A stretch of DNA of 64,000 bases from Impatiens glandulifera (Eukaryota; Streptophyta; Magnoliopsida; Ericales; Balsaminaceae). The position numbers and the translations under genes were made by a program. The DNA lies in the NCBI RefSeq assembly GCF_907164915.1, contig NC_061863.1, positions 33,763,133 through 33,827,132 of the forward strand, in the 5' to 3' direction. Within the stretch, counting starts at the first letter, position 1, and each line of letters opens with the position of its first letter. This document shows positions 55,390-64,000 of the stretch, one piece after another. The notes beneath the pieces were generated by a model. It searched no databases and had not been told where the DNA came from. It saw nothing but the letters and a program-made list of their open reading frames with translations.

Positions 55390-56686
55390 ATGGAAATCTT
55401 TAGCATCATGATCTCCCTAATACTTGCTGTAACCATTTCTTCAATCAACATTAATCTTACGTACGTACACTCTTTTATATCATTGTGTATATAACAGAGC
55501 TAGCTTGTTTTATGTTTTGGCAGATAATGGTACTTGTAATAAATACTCATGCAGATCCATCACCACAAGGCTATTGGAAATCTGTTTTGCCAAACACGCG
55601 CATGCCAAAAGCTGTCACCGATCTACTACATCCTGCTGGTAGTGGTAGGCGCATGACCCTTTTAATAATAAGTCCAACAAAATTATAAATATGATGTTTT
55701 TGCATACATATATATTCTAATGGTTAAAACTTAAAAATACAGAATGTATTGAACAGAAATGCACCTTAGCTACGACTGACAAGGGAAATATGGGTGACGA
55801 AAAGGTTAAGCCAGGTGACGTGAACGACGTGGTTGTGGGACAGAATGGGGTCGGGGTGAAGACAGAAAGATCAGGCAAACGAACAACCGTGGGAGTTGGA
55901 AAAGGTGGTATCATAGTCAACACAATTCACAAGGGAAAACCAGTATTCGTTGGTGTTAAACCTGGCCCGTCGCCATTTGTATACTTTTATGGTGCGACGG
56001 CTGATCAACTGCTAGACAATCCTAATCACGCTCTATTCTTCCTCGAAAAGGACTTGAATAAAGGAAGCAATATGACGCTGCATTTCATGAAAAAAACATC
56101 AAACGAGTCGGTTTCTAGCAGCTTCTTGCCTCGCAAAGTCGCAAACTATATCCCCTTTTCATCCAGAAAGTTTCCTGAAATATTGAATTACCTACTCGCC
56201 ATGAAATCCGACTCGATAAATGTTGATCTCATGAATCAGACAATCAAGGAATGTGAAGAGCCGGCAATTAAAGGTGAAGAGAAGTATTGTGCAACTTCTT
56301 TGGAATCAATGATTGATTTCGCCACTTCAAAGCTAGGAAAACATGTACAAGCGTTCTCCACAGACATAACAAGGGAATCTAATTCACAGGAATTCACGAT
56401 CACTAGGGTTAAGAAAATAGCAGACGATTCAAAGGCCGTCCTTTGCCATAAACAGAATTATGCGTACGCGGTTTTCTATTGCCACATGACCAACACCACA
56501 AAGGCCTACATGGTTTTCTTGGCGGGTGCCGATGGAGCTAAAGCTAAAGCATATGTTGCTTGTCACACCGATACATCGTCTTGGAATCCGAATCATTTGG
56601 CGTTTCAAGTTCTTAAGGTTAAACCTGGGACCGTTCCAGTTTGCCATTACCTTCCAGAGGACCATATCGTTTGGGTTCAAAACTAA
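55390..56686 (+). CDS. BURP-domain protein, RD22-like; three exons
   Basis: My model is exons 55390-55464, 55524-55638 and 55743-56686, 377 residues. The start MEIFSIMISLILAVTISSI is a hydrophobic signal peptide, so the product should enter the secretory path to the cell wall. Exon 2 carries the family N-terminal segment PSPQGYWKSVLPNTRMP. Exon 3 has a short stretch like the RD22 repeats (VGVGKGGIIVNTIHKGKPVFVGVKPGP, described in parts) and then the BURP domain from LFFLEKDL. Four CH motifs fit CH-X10-CH-X25-CH-X25-CH exactly, ending VPVCHYLPEDHIVWVQN. The EEKYCATSLESMIDF block is also typical. RD22-type proteins respond to drought and abscisic acid in other plants (family knowledge). Exon 2/3 phases fit well. 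The exon 1/2 splice is less certain: the intron would be only 59 bases, and CAG at 55552-55554 is an alternative acceptor. No lesion seen. Confidence 0.85.
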
Positions 56687-58840
56687 CTATCATTATTCAT
56701 GGAATAATACTATTAAGTGCCAGCTGTTTTAACACCCATCCTATGAGGTGTTAATATATTCATTACACTAAAAAAATATATATATGTCAATTCAATTTAC
56801 CAGAAGTGTTCGGTTACCTTTTTTACATTAAAAATTAATTTTAGCAATTTTGTTAGGATTAGTTTCAAACTTCACAACTAAATTTGCAAAAATTCTCAAC
56901 ATTACAAATATCTAATATCTAGTTGCAAATCTGCATTAGTCTTATTTCAACATTATTTTCACTAAATTCAGATAGAAGGCATAAAATATATTTTTTCTGA
57001 AACTATAAATAACCATGGTTAATATATATTTGTAACAAGTTTTTTGCAATTTATATTTTATTAATAAATACATTGTTTTGCAATAAAAATTTCAATAAGA
57101 TGAATTTATTAAATAATAAAAATATATTTCACATAAATTATAATAACTTATTATGAAGTGCAATATTTTTCTTAATATTCAATATAAAGAATATATGAAA
57201 ATGAAGTAATAAATTTTGTATCTTTCTATAAAAAATATATTCATCTAAAAAAACTGTAATACTTTATAAAATTAAGTAATACAATGCTATTTGCAATAAC
57301 TTATTAAATTTTGTATCGCATAATCAATTACAAATATGTCTTCATTTCGATTTGCATTATTTAGTTTGAATTATATTTATATTACCTAATATATTTTTGT
57401 ATATAGCATTATCATTTGCATTATATTTATGTAATTGATCTGTAACTTTTTTCGTATTGTCATAACTAAAATTTTATTGTTGATAATACTATAATTATTC
57501 CTGCAATTACATTATTCACAACTTTACCATACTATTAAATATAACTTATACAACTTCATTTATATTATGAAATACACTATTTGCATAATTCTATATAATA
57601 TATTTTCAAATTTTGTATTAAATTTGCCTAAATTTTAAAACCTTCTAAACATTATTTCAATAAATAATATTACAATTCAACTGAATTCACTTTCAAATGA
57701 TTCCCTTCATATAAATAATAATCAAAACAATCATTAATTATATGATCAATTTTTTTTTTAAACTAACATAATTCATTACGAATTTGCAAAAGTATATTTG
57801 CAAATTAAATTTATCAAGTACTAATGCTCCAAAAATATGTTAAAACATGAAAAAAAAAATTACACAATATGAGATTTTTAAATAACTCCAAAATGTTTCA
57901 CTCCATCCATAATCCATTGGTATGTATATTTTTTACCCATCTTTATTTTTACAAACACTAATTAAATTTACTATGTAGTTCCTTTATTAAAAGCACGATT
58001 AATTGTCAAAATAGAACAATGCTGCAACCTATGTTAATGATTCAAAGAAGAATATCTACTTGTATCATGTGGAGTAAACATAAGGCCAGTATTAATGAAT
58101 AAATAAATGACATGAAGCCTAATTTGGAAGGATTAATAATTTATGTTACTTTATCCAGATCCAAATGAGTATTTTTTGAGTTTGTCTATTACTGTGTTTA
58201 GTTTACAAACATAATCTCAGTTAGATCGTTTATTCATCCATAGTTTTTGTATCCATGTGTTTCCAAATGGGAAACATGTGTTTCCAAATGAGAAAATGTT
58301 TCATATGCTTTATAGATTTATGGTGTCTAGTAAAAATTCATTATAAGTAAATTTTCCTTGAGGTGTCTAGCTTTCACAGAAATTCACCAAACTCTTTTAA
58401 CAAAATATAAACTAGACTCTTGAAGAGATGTGCATGAACTAAGTGCCTTAGATGTAAGCCATACCAAGAAAGCACTTACAGTTATAGAATCTATCTCATG
58501 CTTTATAGGTTAGATATTTTCTAATATGTGAGTGTATATGGAGATTCTCGATAGAAAAGGGTGAGTGTGTCGAAATTTGGATTTGATGTTAGTCGATGTA
58601 CATCACAATCGGTTTTTAGGTCTCCATGTGTAGTCTGCTAACTATTCAAACAGTTTTAGGATGAACATTTTATCAGCTCAAGAGTTGGAATAGGATATGG
58701 AGATCAAACTTAAATACAAAGGGATGTCATTGGCAAGTCTATGTTCATAGTGCAAATTAAACAAGGAAAGTTTTATCCACATGTTCGAATGGTGCCAAGT
58801 GGTTTTAGTGAATTATTCTTTTCAACCCTTTCAATTACTA
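56687..58840. other. AT-rich intergenic region downstream of the BURP gene
   Basis: It starts with the BURP 3' UTR (GGAATAATAC near 56701 could serve polyadenylation). From about 56760 to 57900 it is extremely AT-rich with many TTGCAA/TTGCAT words, possibly a decayed non-autonomous transposon whose ends I cannot define. 57900-58840 is ordinary non-coding sequence with a repeated GTGTTTCCAAATG near 58257-58292. Confidence 0.45.
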
Positions 58841-59515
58841 CACTGGTGAAAAAGGGGTCAAAACCGAGAGTAAAAACTCTCGGTTTTGACCCTATAACTT
58901 TCGGTATAGACACTTTACCGAAGGTTTTGATAACTCTCGTCATCCCTCGGTATTGACTCTCTCGTTAAAAATAATTGGGCATTTACCGAGAGATATCGTA
59001 GAGTTTTCGGTTTAGATACCCTAGAGTAAAACCGAAAGGTAATTGAAAAACTTTCGATTTTTCTCTTTGTGGAAAAACCGAGGGTTTTACAAATAACTTT
59101 CGGTTTTCTTCAAATGGAGAAAACCGAGAGTTTTCATTTAACTTTCGGTTTTCCTCTTCGTGTAAAAACCTAGAGTTTTCATATAACTCTCGGTTTTCTC
59201 CATTTGAAGAAAACCGAGAGTTTTCTAATAACTCTCGATTTTCTTCTAATGGAGAAAATCGAAAGTAATATTGAAAACTCTCGGTTTTCTCCATTTGAAG
59301 AAAACCGAGAGTTATATGACAAACCCTCGGTTTTTCCACAAAGAGGAAAACCGAAAGTTTTCATATAACTCTCGGTTTTCCTCTTTGGGTAAAACCGAGG
59401 GTTTGTCATATAACTCTCGGTTTTCTCTTTGGGTAAAAACCGAGAATTTTCTAATATCTCTTGGTTTTTCTATTTGAAGAAAAACCGAGAGATTTCAATA
59501 TTACTTTCGGTTTTT
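58841..59515. repeat. Terminal inverted repeat and subterminal repeats of J
   Basis: After the 15-base terminus comes about twenty copies of AAAACCGAGAGTT or its inverse AACTCTCGGTTTT, with slight variants (CGAAAG, CGAGGG), in alternating orientation so that neighbours form hairpins. In En/Spm such subterminal repeats bind TNPA (family knowledge). Peptide-like ORFs here (58983-59477) are the repeat translated. Confidence 0.85.
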
Positions 59516-59753
59516 TCCCGTAAATTTTTAAAAACGTGCGGATTATTTTGCTCGCAACCAAAACCTTGCAACCAAAACCTGTTCAGCCAAACCAATATAT
59601 CAATGATAAAAGAAATGCCACATACATTAAACGATCACATTAATTGATCATTATCATTACAAAATTCGAAACCAAACTAATAATCCGAACAATCTGTTAT
59701 AAATTCAAATTGACACAACTACTAATAAAAACATGTTTTGAATCGAAACAACC

Positions 59754-61499
59754 TTAGCTTGTGGGGGGAGGACGTGGTTGTTGCCTCATATACAATTCGA
59801 TTCTCTCCATTCTTGCTTTCATCTCTAACTTCTCCCTCTCCATTTTTGTCACAATTTCTTCCTTTTCCGCTTCCATTTCTTCCATTCTGCGCCTTCTTTC
59901 TTCATCCCTCTTCTCCAGTTCTTCTAGCTTGAGCTTCATTATTTGATTCTCTTCTAACAATCGCTCATTGTTTCGCTGTGAACTGTTTCTACTTCGAAGA
60001 TCCTCACGAAAGTGTGTGGGCCGGACGCCTGATCCCATTCCGAACACTACCCCGTGTTTCTGTTGTCCGAACACCCTCTCCGTCAATTCAAAATCCGATA
60101 TTCCCGGTTCGTTACTAACAACCTCCTCCATCTCAACCTGCACAATTCAAATAAAATATCATTTCTATAATAAAAAACTAGGCATATTCAATTCACTTAC
60201 AATTTTCTCTTGCACGTGTTCGTCCGGGACGGGTGTTGAGTTTTCTTTTATCGGTTTTGGGGTATGGGTCCTCTTGAATACTTCAATTACAGACGGTGCC
60301 CGTCCCATTTCAATCGCCTGTTGAAATAAATGATTTATATAATTAATAACAATCTTTAGATTAAGTTATTACAAATAATGTACTTACCAACTCGTCTTCA
60401 ATTTGTGCAAACGGTCTACTTCCCGTTCGATGCGGGAATTTCAGTTTCTTCCTGTTCTTCATATTTGTAGAACTGTTTCTCTGTATTTGAAATAAAAAAT
60501 GAAGTTAGATTAATTAATATCAACTTTTATTTGAATTATGAAACCGTACCTTAAGTGTTTCTGTGAAGAAATGGTTGCGACACACAAACTCCCAATCATC
60601 TCGATCGTAGTCTGGTGGAGGATTAGCTAGTACCGCCGCCTCGCCTCCTTTGTGGACGCGGATATATGTCTTGTTCAAATCCGACCGCCATCTATCCCAT
60701 ATCTGATTGGCGTGTCCCAATCCGGTATTTCGAAAAGACTCAATATCACCATTAGTAGCTTCGAACGGATCCTGAAAAACATAACATCCAAATGTTAAAA
60801 ATAATTATTTAATGATGTAATGTATAATCAAGTAATAAGTATTACCTTGATAGCAGTCCACAGTGAATCCAATTGGTCTGCACTTAAAGCCTTCCACTTT
60901 AGAAGACGGTGTGAGACGGCTGCGGGGTCCCGGATAATCGACCCCACATGTCTAGACCACCGTGTTCTTCCCACGTCTGTACCGCCTGACCTCCCATCCT
61001 TCTCTCTAAACATAAGAGGAATCCTCGTCCCCGCTACCCTCTTAGACAACGCAATATTCTTGTTCTTCCCCCGTCTCTTGCGGGCAGAAGATTTTTCAAA
61101 ATTATCAAAATCATAATTAGATATGTCAATCAAATTAAACACTAACTAATTTGTAAACGAGTTACCTGTCGATGATGGGTCGGGAGTGGAACCGTGCTCC
61201 CCCTCATCATCCTCCTCCTCGATAGGCTCCTCAAGACCCTCGTCTTCAGCCTCATCGCTATCCACCATATCAGCAAATGTGCTCTTTATAAACTCTTGGA
61301 GCTCACTAGCCTCAACATCCTCGTCTGTTGGGGGAGGCGCAGTAGCTATCGGGACCACAGCAATAGGTGGTTGGTCTCTAGAAGATGATCCTCGGAGCTT
61401 TAAGGACTCGGATTGGGCAAGTAGGTTTTGGTAGCTTTTATCCAATTTCTTGGGTGTCTTCCTCATACTCTTCCAAATTGTTTTAGAACCTTTAGACAT
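59754..61499 (-). CDS. TNPA-like CACTA protein (Transposase_24 type), multi-exon
   Basis: Exon 1 is 61499-61166 (MSKGSKTIWKSMRKTPKKLD, Pro/Ala-rich, acidic EEEDDEGEHG). Exon 2 ends at 60846 and carries RGKNKNIALSKRVAGTRIPL, RWSRHVGSIIRDP and LWTAIK. Exon 3 is 60771-60550 (QIWDRWRSDLNKTYIRVHKG, DDWEFVCRNHFFTETLK), exon 4 60480-60388 (KNRKKLKFPHRTGSRPFAQI), exon 5 60317-60201, exon 6 60137-59754 with a long Glu/Arg/Lys coiled coil ending MRQQPRPPPTS. Exons 3-6 join in phase 0 with GT-AG borders and no stop. The exon 1/2 junction does not reconcile in phase by hand: the donor leaves one base, and the best acceptor is in phase 0. So either a splice site is missed or one frameshift exists. The protein should bind the subterminal repeats and multimerise, helping the TNP2-like transposase. 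Confidence 0.7.
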
Positions 61500-61605
61500 T
61501 CTTAATTCACACCATTAATAAAATTGAGTGAATAATTGAAATAAAGTAGTAATAAGAATGAATATAAAGTTAAAAACATAAATCTACCTAATTAATTAAT
61601 CTAAA

Positions 61606-61970
61606 CTATATGTTTATAAACTGCGGTTTTATTTTTGTCACAATCTTCCAACCGGGTCGGGCTGACATATCAGGGGCGTAGAATACTTGTTTCGCTTGAC
61701 TCGCCAATATATACGGGTCTTGACTTTGGGTTTTCAAAATTCGGTTCACATTTACACTTACGAAGCCATATTTATCCACTTTCACTCCTAGTTCCCCCGA
61801 GTGTGTATCAAACCACATACACTTGAATAAAACAACTCGTTTGTGAGAATAGTATTGTACTTCGATTAAATCCGTTAAAACTCCGTAGTATGACATAGTT
61901 TCAGATCCGTTGTACCCCTCAACAACTACCCCACTATTTTGAGTGGTCAAACAGTCGTCGTGTTTTTTTT
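61606..61970 (-). pseudogene. TNP2-associated DUF4216 segment of J
   Basis: TTQNSGVVVEGYNGSETMSY at the start, then YGVLTDLIEVQYYSHKRVVL, FKCMWFDTHSGELGVKVD and QVFYAPDMSARPGWKIVTKI: the DUF4216 pattern found C-terminal to plant CACTA transposases. Upstream coding (NRFKFCTKK) is joined through a T8 run (61963-61970 on the plus strand) that puts it out of frame by one base, a likely slippage frameshift. The product would be part of TNP2 or its alternative exon set. Confidence 0.75.
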
Positions 61971-62283
61971 GTACAGAATTTGAATCTGTTTACTTTATAC
62001 CAAACATACATAGACGAGTACATACTTGGACCTTCTCCTAAGATCTTGAGGTCTCTTGATATGTCGTTAATTTATTCTAAATGGGCGACCTATATATGTA
62101 TCCGAAATGAAGTTGTTAAAATGAATAAAAAGAGTTTGGATATATGTTTATAATTTACTCACTTGATGCTTGAAATATGCGGCAAACGTTTCTCCATTGG
62201 ACTCGTTGTTATAATCTCAGCAAATAGATCGAATATTAAATAGCACACTCTTTAATGCTAATTAGTAACAGCAACATCGAATC

Positions 62284-62884
62284 TTACATGTAAAAAGGTT
62301 CTGCTTCGGGACAATTTTTCAAAATATAAGAATGAGCTGTCACTCGATCGATATAATCCAAGTTGTATACTTTTCCGTTAGATAGGTCTTCCAACGATGC
62401 AAATATTGAAATGCCCGAGATTTCAGGTTGTGCATTTTCTTGCTCTTGTTCCTCCATATACCTGGCACATAAACTAATACTCTCATTAACAAGATAGCTC
62501 TCGCTTATAGAGACTTCGGGGTGGTTATTATTCCGCAAATATCTTTTCATTGTATCCATGTAATGTTCAAACGGATATATCCATCGATACTGAACAAGTC
62601 CTCCTAGCAAAGCCTCAAATGAAAAGTGAATCGGGAGATGCATCATGATGTCGAAGATTGACGGCGGAAAAATCATTTCAAATTTGCAAAGTGTCAATGT
62701 AATATCCATGTACAATTGTTCGAGGTCCTCTTGAATCAACTCTTTGAAGCACAATAACCGAAAGAAACGAGACAAATTTACTAACGCATCATACACATTC
62801 TCTGGAAGTAATCCATGAGTTGCTAAAGGAATAAGATATTCCAATAAAATGTAACAATCATGACTTTTTAATCCCGATTTTTTT
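62284..62884 (-). pseudogene. TNP2 C-terminal part with DUF4218, 5' end removed
   Basis: The frame opens at the K junction with LKKSGLKSHDCYILLEYLIP, the well-known GLKSHDC motif of CACTA TNP2 proteins, and continues LPENVYDALVNLSRFFRLLC, CKFEMIFPPSIFDIMMHLPI, RWIYPFEHYMDTMKRYLRN and ESYLVNESISLCARYMEEQ, the DUF4218 pattern. It ends at a likely splice donor (ATGTAAGA at about 62280). A further short exon (YNNESNGETFAAYFKHQ) is visible near 62220-62164. The N-terminal catalytic Transposase_21 domain, which would lie right of 62884, is absent, so no active transposase is encoded. Confidence 0.8.
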
Positions 62885-62935
62885 AAGTAGGGGTCAAAAC
62901 CGAAGGTTTATTTGAAAACCTTCGGTTTTGGCCAT
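62885..62935. repeat. Left subterminal repeat of K, truncated end
   Basis: GGGGTCAAAACCGAAGG and CCTTCGGTTTTGGCC form an inverted pair. The CACTGGTG terminus is not present; TNP2 coding sequence of J abuts directly. Confidence 0.65.
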
Positions 62936-63112
62936 GCTGTTTTTTTTAAAAAAAGGTGAAAAGTAAACAAAAATAACATAATTAATTAACACCATATTAA
63001 AACCAAACCAAATCAAACCAAACATAATAATAATAATTCATGAAAATTAAAACAAAACACATAAAAATATTGTCATCGTTCGTACGGAAAAACAAATAAA
63101 CACATAATTAGT

Positions 63113-63406
63113 CTAGAAATTATTAGATGGGGTGGGAGGAGGGGGTGGTTGATTCAGTCGACTCCTCAACAATACAAGTTCCTGTTCGAGATTCTCTAAT
63201 CTCTAGGCCATTTCGGCCCTGTCCGCTATAATTTCACTGAGCAATCGGCCTCTTTCCGCATCCCTCAATCGGATTTGCTCCATTTCCAGCGTCATCTGTC
63301 TCACCTCTTCCTCACGTGCCGCAATTTCTGATTGTGCTATCAGATTCTGGTAACACGGATGCAGTTTCTCCGGTGTACGCCGAAGACTATTCCATGAATC
63401 ACCCAT
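63113..63406 (-). pseudogene. Short TNPA derivative of K: N-terminus joined to C-terminus
   Basis: MGDSWNSLRRTPEKLHPCYQ matches the start of the J TNPA (WKSMRKTPKKLDKSYQNLLAQSE). It runs at once into a Glu/Arg-rich coiled coil and a LNQPPPPPTPSNNF end, like exon 6 of J (YMRQQPRPPPTS). Everything between, including the Transposase_24 core, is missing. One in-frame TAG at 63203-63205 divides the 97 codons. With the stop it would be a 67-residue protein. It could interfere with TNPA multimers, which is speculation. Confidence 0.6.
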
Positions 63407-63789
63407 CCTAAATGCATTTCAGATATATGTATATATATATATTAATCAAACAAAATAACCGTAACCTAAATCTAATATATATAACTCCAATCAAACAAAA
63501 AAACAAAATTAACATATATTTAACAAACTAACCTAGATCTAATCTAAACAATAACGTATAGACAAATCTAAATCAATGAAACAAACAAATAATTTAAACT
63601 AGCCTAAATCTAGATAATATATATATATATAAACTTAATAAATCTTAATCTAATAATAAACAAAACAAAATAAAAAACCAAATGAAACAAACTTGAACGA
63701 GAGAAGAGAAGAATCGTGGAGGAGGCGGCTGCGGCGCGGGAGAGAGAGAAAGGGGAGGGTGGAATGAAAAAGAGAATGGTTAGGGTTTG

Positions 63790-63797
63790 TATTTATA
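63790..63797 (-). promoter_or_regulatory. TATA box of the K gene
   Basis: TATAAATA on the minus strand (CCTCTATAAATACAAACCC), followed downstream by a CT-rich leader (TTCTCTTCTCTCG near 63700). Confidence 0.55.
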
Positions 63798-63799
63798 GA

Positions 63800-64000
63800 G
63801 GTAGATGCCGAAGGTTTTCATATAACTTTCGGTTTTGATATTAGTCAAAACCGAAGGTTTATTAAAAACCCTTCGGAAATAACCATTACCAAACTTAGAA
63901 TTATTTTTAATTGAGCAAAACCGAAGGTTCTTTGTAAAACTTTCAGAAAAGAGAATTTCAAAAAAGGTAAAACCGAAGGTTCTTTGAATAACCTTCGCAA
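63800..64000. repeat. Right subterminal repeats of K
   Basis: Alternating AAAACCGAAGGTT and AACTTTCGGTTTT-like units at about 63808, 63827, 63847, 63866, 63918, 63939, 63969 and 63987. The terminal CACTA sequence would lie beyond the window. Confidence 0.7.

Larger units (their letters stand above)
58841..62884 (-). mobile_element. Element J: CACTA (En/Spm) transposon, one end present
   Basis: The left terminus CACTGGTGAAAAAGG at 58841 is a CACTA-superfamily end. It is followed by 670 bp of inverted subterminal repeats, then on the minus strand a TNPA-like gene (61499-59754) and the end of a TNP2-like transposase gene (62884-61606). In minus-strand reading 58841 is the 3' end. The element is interrupted at about 62884 within TNP2 by sequence of element K, so the catalytic part of TNP2 and the 5' end of J are missing from this window. 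Confidence 0.8.
62885..64000 (-). mobile_element. Element K: second CACTA-like element, internally deleted
   Basis: The left edge AGTAGGGGTCAAAACCGAAGG resembles the J end from its eleventh base on, so the outermost bases of the terminal repeat are missing. One inverted pair of ACCGAAGG/CCTTCGGT follows, then non-coding sequence, a minus-strand short TNPA derivative (63406-63113), a TATA box (63790-63797) and a right block of GAAGG-type subterminal repeats to the window end. The right terminus is outside the window. Its repeat core (CGAAGG) differs from that of J (CGAGAG), so it is a different subfamily. Confidence 0.65.

Noticed and set aside
56760..57900. A MITE or other transposon rich in TTGCAA words
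   Set aside because: No terminal inverted repeats or duplication found; it may simply be AT-rich intergenic DNA.
58983..59477. Repeat peptides such as ENSRFSSNGENRE on both strands
   Set aside because: They are translations of the J subterminal DNA repeats.

Overview
This is a stretch of plant nuclear DNA, almost certainly from a eudicot. It is AT-rich, most of it consists of nested LTR retrotransposons whose primer sites match plant initiator methionine tRNA, it carries a CACTA (En/Spm) DNA transposon, and it holds one ordinary host gene: an intron-containing BURP-domain gene of the RD22 type. The accessory proteins of the retrotransposons resemble predicted proteins I remember from Lamiales genomes such as Dorcoceras. 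That points to an asterid, but I cannot confirm it. No RNA gene, CRISPR array or bacterial feature is visible.

Layout. I use the letters A to L for elements. Positions 1-862 are the end of an A-family LTR on the plus strand. 1247-2139 is a minus-strand LTR with a short internal tail (L copy 1). 2140-8183 holds minus-strand LTRs C and B, an accessory-ORF pseudogene and an LTR scrap. 8184-16765 is element A (minus): LTR, gag, two tandem accessory ORFs and LTR, with no pol. It shares its right LTR with fragment A' (16766-18784). 18785-39812 is element D (minus, Ty1/copia). D is split by the Ty3/gypsy chromovirus E (22134-38443), and E's 3' LTR is itself split by the copia element F (27685-38348). 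Both inner insertions have exact 5-bp target-site duplications. 39813-47969 is element G (plus), joined head to head with D. 47978-48674 is L copy 2. 49475-54137 is a younger copia element, I (minus). 55390-56686 is the BURP gene. From 58841 to the window end lie CACTA elements J and K.

Elements A, A', B, F and G look like Sirevirus-type copia elements: UBN2-type gag, multiple polypurine tracts, and an extra ORF region between gag/pol and the 3' LTR. That extra region recurs at five loci and is the least explained coding content here. Its N-terminal domain is conserved and its C-terminal tail is often rich in Arg-Gly. In A it is present as two tandem genes, each with its own TATA box. LTRs of A, B, C, D, F and G also share two small conserved hairpin modules, and several carry arrays of palindromic AGACGT-type repeats.

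Most retroelement ORFs are broken, so little here is likely to be mobile on its own. Readable coding capacity remains in the BURP gene, accessory ORF1 of A, exons 3-6 of the J TNPA gene, and, apart from three stop codons, the gag-pol of element I. All alignments and counts were made by eye.
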